A stretch of 64,000 bases of DNA from Desmodus rotundus (lineage: Eukaryota; Chordata; Mammalia; Chiroptera; Phyllostomidae), in the NCBI RefSeq assembly GCF_022682495.2, contig NC_071396.1, positions 55,610,022 through 55,674,021 of the forward strand. Reading direction: 5' to 3'. The translations under genes and the position numbers were made by a program. Numbering within the stretch: position 1 is the first letter of the stretch; each line of letters starts with the position of its first letter. Shown piece after piece: positions 55,570-64,000 of the stretch. The notes under the pieces are model-generated. The model saw nothing but the letters and a program-made list of their open reading frames with translations, was not told where the DNA came from and did no database searches.

Positions 55570-58500
55570 GCTTTTTTCTTCTGTTGATTAGGTTCCAGTT
55601 AAAGGTGAGATCATAGGCTATTTGTCCCTCAGGGCCTGGCTTATTTCACTTAGCATAATGCTCTCCAGTTCCATCCATGCTATTGCAAAGGGTATAAGCT
55701 CCTCCTTTCTCTCTGCTGCATAGAATTCCATTGTGTAAATGTACCATGGTTTTTGGATCCCCTCATTTGCTGATGAGCACTTAGGTTGCTTCCAGTACTT
55801 GGCTATTGCAAATTGTGCTATGAACATTGGGGTGCATAGGTTCTTTTGGATTGGTGTTTCAGGGCAGTGGAATTGGTGAGTCAAAAGGCAGTTCCATTTT
55901 TAGTTTTGTGAGGAAATTCCATACTGTTTTCCACAGTAGCCTCACAAGTCTGCATTCCCACCAACACTGCACTAGGCTTCCCTTTTCTCCACATCCTCTC
56001 CAACATTTGTTTGTTGATTTGTTTATGTTGGCCACTCTGACTGGTGTAAGATGGTACCTCATTGTGGTTTTAATTTGCATCTCTCTGATGGCTAGTGAGA
56101 CTGAGCATCTTTTCATGTGTCTCTGGGCCCTCTGTATGTCTTCCTTGGAGAAGTGTCTATTCAAGTCCTTTGTCCATTTTCTAACTGGATTGTTTGTCTT
56201 CCTGGAGTGGAGCTGTGTGAGTTCTTTATATATTTTGGAGATCAGGCCCTTGTCTGAGGTATCATTGGCAAATATGTTTTCCCATACTGTTGGTTCTCTT
56301 TTCATTTTAATGGTGTTTTCTTTAGCCATGCAGAAGCTTTCTATTTTGATGAGGTCCCATTTGTTTATTCTTTCCTTTATGTCCCTTGCTTTAGGGGATG
56401 TGTCTGTGAAGATGTTGCTGCGTGGAATGTCGGAGATTTTTCTGCCAACGTTTTCCACTGGGACTGTTATGGTGTTATGACTTATATTTAAGTCGTTTAT
56501 CCACCTTGAATTTATTTTCATGTATGTGTAAGTTGGTGTTCAAGTTTCATTTTTTGCACGTAGCTGTCCAGATCTCTCAACACCATTTGTTGAAGAGGCT
56601 ATTTTGCTCCATTATATGCTCCTGCCTCCTTTGTCAAATATTAATTGACCATAGAGACTTGAGTTTATTCCTGGGCTCTCTGTTCTGTTTCATTTTTCTA
56701 TGTGCCTGTTTTTATTACAGTACCAGGCTGTTTTGATTACAGTGGCCTTATAATACAATTTGCTATCAAGTATTGTGATCCCTCCTGCTTTGTTCTTCTT
56801 TCTCAAAATTGTTGCAGCTATTCGGGGTTGTTTATGGTTCCATATGAATTTCTGAAATGCTTTTTCTATATCTGTGAAATATGTCATGGGTACTCTAATA
56901 GGGATTGCATCGAATCTATAAATCGCTTTGGGTAGTATGGCCATTTTGATGATAATTCTTCCAATCCATGAGCATGGTACATGCTTCCATTTGTTTGTGT
57001 CTTCCTTAATTTCTTTCTTCAGTGTTGTGGAGTTTTCTGAGTACAGGTCTTTTACCCCCTTGGTTAGGTTTATTCCTAGGTACTTGATTTTTCTTGTTGC
57101 TCTATCAAAGGGGATTTTTTTTCCTAATTTCTGTTTCTACAGTTTCGTTGTTGGTATACAGGAATGCCTTTGATTTCTGAGTATTGACTTTGTATCCAGC
57201 TGTTCTGCCAAATTCATTTATTAGGTCAAGTAGTTTTTTGGTGGAGTCTATAGGATTTTCCATGTACACTATCATGTCATCTGCAAACAGTGACAGTTGC
57301 ATTTCCTCCTTTCCACTTTGGATGCCTTTGATTTCTTTTTCTTGTCTGATTGCTGTGGCTAGGACGTCCAATACTATCTTGAATAGGAGTAGTGAGAGAG
57401 GGCATCCTTGTCTTGTTCCTGATCTTAGTGGGAAAGCTCTAAGTTTTTGTCCATTGAGTATGATGTTGGCTGTAGGTCTCTCATATATGGCCTTTATTAT
57501 GTTGAGGAATGCTCCCTCTATTCCCACTTTGCTGATTGTTTTTATCATAAATGTGAGCTGTACCTTATCAAATGCTTTTTCTGCATCTATTGATATGATC
57601 ATGTGATTTTTGTCTTTGCTTTTTTTTATGTGGTGTATTATGTTTATTGATTTGCGAATATCGTTCCATCCTTACATCCCTGGGATGAATCCCAATTGAT
57701 CGTGGTGTATGATCTTTTGATTATATTGCTGGATGTGGTTTGCCAATATTTTGTTGAGGATTTTAGCATCTATGTTCATCAGCGATATTGGCCTAAAGTT
57801 TTCTTTCTTTGCTATGTCTTTATCTGATTTTGGGACTAGGATGATGTTGGCTTCATAAAACGAGTTTGGAAGTCTTCCATCTTCTTGAATTTTTTGAAAT
57901 AATCTGTGGAAGATAGAGGTTAGCTCTCCCTTAAATGCTCTGTAGAATTCTCCTGTGAAACTGTTTGGTCCAGGGCCTTTGTGTGTTGGAAGCTTTTTGA
58001 TTACTATTTCAATTTCATCAGGTATTATTGGTCTGTCCAGGCTTTCAGCTTCTTCTTCATTGAGTTTTGGAAGATTATATTTTTCTAGATATTTGTACAT
58101 TTCATCTGGGTTTTCACATTTCTTGGCATATAGTTCATCATAGTAATTTCTTACAATCCTTTGTATTTCTGTGGTATCAGTTGTAGTCTCTCCTCTTTCA
58201 TTTCTGATTGTGTTTATTTGGGTCCTCTCTTTTTTTTTCTTGATGAGCCTGCTTAAAGCCTGGTAGATTTTGTTTATCTTTTCAAAGAACCAGCTCCTGG
58301 ATTCATTGATGTTTAGAATTCTGCTTTTAGTCTCTATGTTATTTAATTCTGCTCTGATCTTGGTTATTTGTTCCTTGTACTTCCTCTGGGTTGTCTTTGT
58401 TGTTGTTCCTCAAGTTCGTGTAGGCGTAGGGTTACGTTGTTTGTTTGAAATGTTTCTATTCTTTTTAGGTAGGCCTGTATTGCTATGAACTTCCCTCTCA

Positions 58501-59400
58501 GGACTGTCTTTGCTGTGTCCCACAGGTTTTGGATTGTTGTGAGTTCATTTCCATTTGTTTCCAGAAACTTTTTGATTTCTTCCCTAATCTTGTTCTTGAC
58601 CCTTTCATTGTTTAATAGCATGCTATTCAGTCTCCATGATTTTGAGTGTTTTGGGTTTTTTCCTTTGGGGTTAGTTTCTAGTTTCCGTAACTTGTGGTCA
58701 GACAAAATGCTTGATATGATTTCAATTTTCTTGAATTTGTTGAGGCTTGTTTTGTGTCCTACCATGTGGTCTATCTTTGAAAATGTTCCATGTGCATTTG
58801 AAAAGAATGTGTATTTTGTTTCTTTGGGATGAAAGGCTCTCTCTATATATCTGTTAAGTCCATTTCATCCAGGGCATTGTTCAATGCCATGATATCTTTG
58901 TTGATATTTTGTTAAGGAAGATCTATGCATTTCAGACAGTGGGGTGTTAAAATCTCTTACTATAATTGTGTTGCTGTCAATATCTTTCTTGAAGTCCTCC
59001 AAGATCTTCTTTATGTATTTGGGTGCTCCTATGTTGGGTGCATATATATTTACAATGTTTATGTCTTCTTGGTGGATTCTTCCCTTAAGAATTATGTCGT
59101 GACCTTCTAGGTCTCTCTTTAGGGCCCTTCTTTTGAAGTCTCTTTTGTCTGATATGAGTATTGCTACCCCTGCTTTTTTTTCCTGTCTATTAGCTTGGAA
59201 TATTTGTTTCCAGCCTTTCACTTTCAGTTTGTGTAGGTCTTTTGTCCTCAGGTGGGTCTCTTGTAGGCAGCATATGTGTGGGTCATGTTTTCTTATCCAT
59301 TCAGCTATTCTATGTCTATGATTGGAGCATTTAATCCATTTACATAAAAGGTTATTATTGATACGTACTCATTCATTGCCCTTTTTTGTACCTGTTTCCT
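55570..59400 (-). pseudogene. L1 ORF2 (endonuclease-reverse transcriptase), broken
   Basis: ORF2p nicks DNA and copies L1 RNA into the genome. Pieces in order on the minus strand are an endonuclease fragment (59221-58865, with NIVNIYAPN), a linker (58765-58364), the RT N-terminal part (58100-57672, with [17 protein letters not shown] and the RPISLMNID block), the RT catalytic part (57602-57105, with RQGCPLS and the active-site LFADDMIVY), a thumb part (56944-56690) and the C-terminal part (56521-55859 and 55884-55618). The catalytic DD pair is retained, but the frame is interrupted between all these pieces, so no full-length enzyme can be made. Confidence 0.9.
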
Positions 59401-59419
59401 CTCTCACTCTCTGTCTCTC

Positions 59420-60468
59420 ATTACCTTCCTTTCCTTAAAGCAGTCCCTTTAGCATCTCTTGCAGAGCTGGTTTGGTGGAGCTGTATTCTTTTAGACTTCT
59501 TTTGTCTGGGAAACTCCTTATTTGGCCTTCTATCTTCATTAAGAGCCTTGCTGGGTAAAATAGCCTTGGTTGCAGGCCTCTGGTTCTCATTACTTGGAAT
59601 ATTTTTTGCCACTCTCTTCTGGCTTGGAGCGTTTCCATTGAGAAGTCAGTTGCTAACCTTATTGGGGCTCCCTTGTATGTTACTTCCTTTTTCTCACTTG
59701 CTGACTTTAAGATTCTTTCTTTGTCTCAGATTTTTGCCATTTTAATTATGACATGTCTTGCAGTGGGCCTCTTTGGGTTCCTCTTGATTGGGACTCTCTG
59801 TGATCCATGGATTTTATGTGACTTTTTCTCTCCTCAGATTAGGGAAATTTTCCATCATTACTTTTTCAAACAGGTTTTCTATCCCTTGCCCTTCCTCTTC
59901 TCCTTCTGGTATCCCTGTTATACGGATATTATGTTTCATGTTTTCCTGCATTTCCCTTAACCCCTCTTCATTCTTTCTGAGCCTCTTTTCCTTTTCTTGC
60001 TCATTCTGGGTGTTTTTTTCTACCTTGTCCTCCAGTTCACTGATCCGATCCTCTGCTTCATCCAGCGTGCTTTTGATTCCTTCTACTGTGTTAAGTTCCG
60101 AAATTGTTTTTTTTTTTAATTTTTATTGTTATTCAATTACAGTTGTATGCCTTTTCTCCCCATCCCTCCACCCCACCCCATGAAAAAGGAAATAGAAGCT
60201 ATCAACAAGGGCCAAGAGGAAATGAAGAATATAATTTCATGAAATTGTTGATAGTTTCTATTTCCTTTTTCATGTTGATATATTTTGCAGTGAGTTCATT
60301 GTAGTTTCCCTGTAATTTTTGGTAATTCTGTGTGAGCTCATTAAGCTTCCTTATAACCAATTCTTTGAACTCAATATCTGATAGTTGAATTGCCTCATTT
60401 TCATTTAGCATTGTTTCTGAGCCTTCCTCATTTCCTTTCATTTGGGGATTGTTCCTTTGTGTTCCCAT
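59420..60468 (-). pseudogene. L1 ORF1, interrupted by a rearranged insert
   Basis: The N-terminal part begins MGTQRNNPQMKGNEEG at 60468 and has the coiled-coil style N-terminus (QNYQKLQGNYNELTAKY). It is broken at 60106-60244 by a small insert holding an inverted ORF1 piece and an L1 tail. The C-terminal part (59638-59435) shows ETLQARREWQKIFQVM, as in the HAL1-like copies. Function is lost. Confidence 0.85.
60106..60244 (-). mobile_element. Small L1 tail plus inverted ORF1 piece inside L1 ORF1
   Basis: 60106-60180 is the reverse of an L1 3' end (A-run at 60107-60117 on the minus strand, then the polypurine end). 60181-60238 reads in plus orientation as the ORF1 segment MKKEIEAINKGQEEMKNIIS, opposite to the host ORF1. 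Its first 28 bases are inverted relative to host bases 60245-60272, with one mismatch. The short word AACAATTTC in the minus strand is present on both sides. Confidence 0.75.
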
Positions 60469-61010
60469 TGTTTGTGAGACTCTTCCTGTTAGCCTCTGCT
60501 TCTTAAGTTGCTCTGTTCTGACGCCCTGGGTTTATGGTGTAAACTTCTGTGGTAGAATACCTGTGAGATTCAGTGGTACAGTCTCCTTGATCTCCTGAGC
60601 TCACTGATCTTGGGCTCTGGTTTATGTTGGCTCTGTGTATGTCTTTGGTTTTTGGTTGTTTTGGGGTCTTTCTTTGGTGGGTCCTTCCCACCAGCTGATT
60701 AACTGAGGGTCACTCTGTCCACCACCTCTTGTTTTCTGTTGTGTAGGTGTGGGCAGGTTGTTGTGTTGGAGCTGGTTCTTCAGTGTGTACAAGATTTTGA
60801 GGCTTTTCTCTTGCTCTTGTTCAGTTGTTTGTTCTGAGTAATTTCTCCACTATTTAGTTGTATTTCCAGATAGGTCCTGCATTGAGTTAGTGTGGCTTCC
60901 ACATCCTCCTTCACCTTCTTCTGTTGTTATCTGTTGGTAGTTCCTTTGTTGGTGTGTTTCCTCTTCCGGGAGGTATCCTGGTGTTCACAGCTTCTACCTC
61001 CTCTTTTTGT

Positions 61011-62807
61011 GATAGGTTGGAGGGGGAAGGCACAATGGTTTAAGACAGCACGAGTGTATTCTATGATATTTAAAATACCAACCTGTAGAGAAGAGATAGG
61101 AGATCCTTTGGATATGTATAGTGTTCACCATGATAATTCACCCACCTAGCCACTTTTTAGAAAGGGTGGAAAGAAGATAAAACTCTTGTTGTGGAGGGAA
61201 ATGATTGTGAGTTGGATCTAGAAAGCTGTGAGCTTGTGGGAGGTCAGATTATGAGGTAAAATGAGAGTAAAGGGTAGAAAATAGGTATAATGTGTGAGGG
61301 AATGGATTTAACCACACCAGTAATAAAGTTCAGGAAACAGTGAAGTGGGCTGAGATCTGGGAGTGGTTCTGTGTCATATTTACAGATTATGGAATAGTTA
61401 TTATTTTCTATAGTAATGGAGCAACAATCACATGACAGAATCTATGTGATCTGGATAACTAGAATAGGGAGTATAGGTCCTAGAGTAGTGTGCTAATAGA
61501 ACACAAGTGAAGTGAAAGACAGTTAATTAACAATACACTATGAAAGAGGGAACAAGTGGAAAACAGTCAAACAATGCAAATTAACCAGTCAAGTGAAGAA
61601 GAGTAAACAGAAAGGAGATACAAAAATATTAATAAAATGAGTGATGTAGGATAATGAAGAAAAATAATAATTCAAATATGCAATATCTTACAAGTTCTCT
61701 GGAGTAGCAAAGTGAAATTTGTTTCACTGTCTCACGTGTTGGGATGACCCCTCTTTGGTCTTTTCAGAGTTCCAGGTTTTATTTTCTCACTTGTGGGGAT
61801 TTAAAAAAATTTTAAAAGATGGAAGGAAGAAGAGATATGAAGGGAGAGAAAGAAGGAGTAGAAGAAGAAAGAAGGAAAGAGAGGAAGAAGGTGTTAAAAG
61901 AAGGAAAAAATAATAATAAAGAATTACTTTTTAAAAAATGCAAAAAAAATTTTTTTAAATGCCTCTGGCTTCAAACTGCCCAAGCCAGTTTTGCTGGTCT
62001 TTTGGCTGCAGCCAACTCAGGGGGCCTAGCCCAGATCTTCTCTCAAGCAGCCTCTGTCCCAGTTCTCCAGCTCCCCGACCCACAGGTTCAGGAACTCATC
62101 CTCCTCCAGGCTATGGGTGTGAGCACAGGGACTTCCTTGATTCACTCTTCCGCTGCCTGTGGTCTCAGGTCCCTCCTAGTTGCGCACACTCCCCGGTGCT
62201 TAGGATTTGGCCTTGATACCCCCCACACCCCCATGGGAGCGCCAGGTGGCCCGTGGAGAGGAGACTGAAGCTGCTGCTGCAGGAGAATTCCCCAAAGTGC
62301 CCCCAAGGGTCTTTTCTTTTTGAGAAAATCCTCCTGCTTAAGCCTGCCACTACATTCAAGGATGGGCCTGTCCTCTCACACAGCCTACCTCTCCAGCTAG
62401 ACCAGGGAACTTCTGGGTCAGGGCCCCACATGGCCAACTCTCAACTCTCCCCAGCCGACACCCACAGTCTCTGTGGGTTTACCACTTCATCCTTATTCCC
62501 CTCCCTGCGACTTCAAGCAACCAGGTCTCTCTCAGTGCTGCTCAAGCCTTGTTTGTCAGGGCAGGGAGTTGTTAACTTGGCTATCTCCCAAGTGTTCTGG
62601 GGCAGGCCCGGTGGGCGCAGGCCTGGGGCTGCAGTTGCCCTGTTCCTGCACTGGTCCCAGGGACCTTTTTATCCTAAAGCAATCCCCTCTTACCATCTGT
62701 TTTTTCAGTGTCCTCTATACTTTTTGGTGTCCTATCTTCATAAACACTGGGGTACTGTTGGCTGTTCGCTTTGTTCCTCAGTAGATCGGGTAGGTGTTTC
62801 CCCCATG
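61011..62807. other. Unassigned; possible long 5' leader of the minus-strand L1
   Basis: About 1.8 kb: AT-rich to 61800, purine-rich at 61819-61935, then GC-rich from 61960. The gradient, with the GC-rich part farthest from ORF1 on the minus strand, would suit an L1 5' UTR/promoter, but I recognise no diagnostic sequence. Plus-strand open frames here (149 and 209 codons) have no domain resemblance. Confidence 0.35.
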
Positions 62808-63869
62808 TGCAGGGGGAAGTGGACTCCGCCCCCACCTATCTCACCGGCATATTTGCCAATGATACCTCAGACAAAGGCCTGATCTCCAAAATATATAAAG
62901 AACTCACACGACTCCACTCCAGGAAGACAAACAACCCAATTAAAAAATGGGCAAAGGACTTGAACAGACACTTCCCCAAGGAAGACATACAGAGGGCCCA
63001 GAGACATGAAAAGATGCTCAGCATCACTAGCCATCAGAGAGATGCAAATTAAAACCACAATGAGGTACCAAACACATAATGAGGTTCCCTCACACATTAT
63101 GTTTGCCACTCTGACTCTCACACCAGTCAGAGTGGCCAACATAAACAAATCCACAAACAAATGTTGGAGAGGATGTGGAGAATAGGAACCCTAATGCACT
63201 TTGGTGGGAATGCAGACTGGTGAGGCCACTGTGGAAAACAGTATGGAATTTCCTCAGAAAACTAAAAATAGAACTGCCCTTTGACCCAGCAATTCCGCTG
63301 CTGGGATTATACCCTAAAAGCCCTGAAACACCAATCCAAAAGAACCTATGCACCCCAATGTTCATAGCAACACAATTTACAATAGCCAAGTACTGGAAGC
63401 AACCTAAGTGCTCATCAGCAAATGAGGGGATCCAAAAACCATGGTACATTTACACAATGGAATTCTATGCAGCAGAGAGAAAGAAGGAGCTTATACCCTT
63501 TGCAATAGCATGGATGGAACTGGAGAGCATTATGCTAAGTGAAATAAGCCAGGCCCTGAGGGACAAATAGCCTATGATCTCACCTTTAACTGGAACCTAA
63601 TCAACAGAAGAAAAAAGCAAACGAAATATAACCAGAGACATTGAAGTTAAGAACAATCTAACAATAGCCAGAGGGGAGTGGGAAGGGGATAGTGGGGAGA
63701 AGTGTTTTCAGGAACTACTATAAAGGACACATGGACAAAACCAAGGGGGAGGGTGTAGGTAGGGGAGGGAGGTGGGTTTGGCTGGGGTGGGGTAGAGGGG
63801 TGGTGAGAAAATGCAGACAACTGTAATTTAACAACAATAAAATAATTTAAAAATTGAAAAAAAATTGCT
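62808..63869 (+). mobile_element. 5'-truncated L1 (ORF2 C-terminus + 3' UTR)
   Basis: From 62849 the sequence encodes the ORF2 C-terminal region ([20 protein letters not shown] ... to 63570), followed by the 3' UTR with a G-rich tract (63735-63815) and an A-rich end. Similar flanks GGTGTTTCCCCCATG (62793-62807) and GGTGACTTCCCCCATG (63870-63885) suggest the target duplication. If so, the first 41 bases of the insert (62808-62848) are not colinear L1 sequence. Frame breaks are present near 63060-63120. Confidence 0.8.
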
Positions 63870-63885
63870 GGTGACTTCCCCCATG

Positions 63886-64000
63886 AAAAATATAAATAAA
63901 TCAAGTAGCATGCTAGAAGATGATATTTGTGTCTAAAAAAATGAAGAAGAGTGGCAGAAATTGAGCAGAGGAGAAGGAAGAAGAGTGTGCTACAGTTTTG
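63886..64000. other. No feature recognised
   Basis: Purine-rich end of the window with nothing that can be assigned. Confidence 0.4.

Larger units (their letters stand above)
55318..61010 (-). mobile_element. Long L1 element, broken (minus strand)
   Basis: Read on the minus strand: a 5' leader (down to about 60470), ORF1 (about 60468-59420), ORF2 (about 59400-55570), a G-rich 3' UTR (55360-55480) and an A-rich end at about 55318. The right border is uncertain, since the leader may extend to 62.8 kb. Several stops and shifts break both frames, so it is inactive, but it is much better preserved than the L1M relics and belongs to a lineage similar to that of the plus-strand copy at 62808-63869. 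Confidence 0.85.

Noticed and set aside
55827..56480. 217-codon plus-strand frame with membrane-like composition
   Set aside because: It is the exact complement of the L1 ORF2 C-terminal region on the minus strand. Hydrophobic antisense frames of L1 ORF2 are common.
61819..62268. 149-codon frame with a highly charged N-terminus
   Set aside because: The charged part is a purine-rich low-complexity tract (GAAGAA type) translated by chance.
62253..62882. 209-codon plus-strand frame as a gene
   Set aside because: It lies in GC-rich sequence beside L1 elements and runs directly into the plus-strand L1 ORF2 remnant. No domain was recognised.
1..64000. CRISPR array, prokaryotic operons, phage or plasmid features
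   Set aside because: No regularly spaced direct repeats, no dense coding, no ribosome-binding-site pattern. The repeat content is mammalian.

Overview
This window looks like non-coding nuclear DNA from a mammal, most likely a bat. The clearest pointers are four copies of a short tRNA-derived SINE with the layout of the chiropteran VES family (A-box-like TGGCTCAGTGG, B-box-like GGTTCAATTCC, CT-rich tail), set in an ordinary eutherian background of MIR, L2, old L1M and MLT1-type LTR fragments. The bat assignment comes from recalled repeat structure, not from a database search. I found no cellular protein-coding gene, no convincing exon, and no rRNA, tRNA, CRISPR or bacterial feature. All long open frames that make sense belong to LINE-1-type elements or lie antisense to them.

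Layout. Positions 1-2.9 kb hold the 3' end of a half-L1 (HAL1-like) element and two decayed L1M fragments, one carrying a 122-bp TA-flanked mariner-type MITE. From 3 to 15 kb there are L2, MIR and MLT-like relics, an ~820-bp solo ERV LTR (7952-8771) and one VES SINE. Positions 15.65-18.9 kb are a stack of nested insertions: old L1M, then a short L1 3' end, then a 2.1-kb HAL1-like element, then another L1 tail. From 19 to 40 kb there are scattered MIR, L2, L1 and VES copies and a second MITE copy. A second HAL1-like element (40296-42191) interrupts a MIR with a perfect 15-bp target duplication. From 42 to 55 kb lie an MLT1 LTR holding a third MITE, a different 176-bp MITE, a perfect 25-bp inverted repeat, a VES with a large TTTC tail, and a second solo LTR (52588-53404) that splits an L2. 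From about 55.3 to at least 61 kb runs a long but broken L1 on the minus strand with ORF1, endonuclease and reverse transcriptase parts. A 5'-truncated plus-strand L1 lies at 62.8-63.87 kb.

How the parts relate. The history is one of L1 machinery acting on itself and on passengers. The two long HAL1-like copies have a 5' leader, an ORF1-type reading frame and an L1-like 3' end but no ORF2. Both carry the same frameshift and the same stop in ORF1, so they were probably copied in trans by proteins of autonomous L1s. Insertion order can be read from nesting, and several target duplications are exact. No new enzymatic or defence system was found. The most interesting material is the structure of the HAL1-like family (shared lesions, internal A-run, antisense open frame) and several local inversion and template-switch scars.
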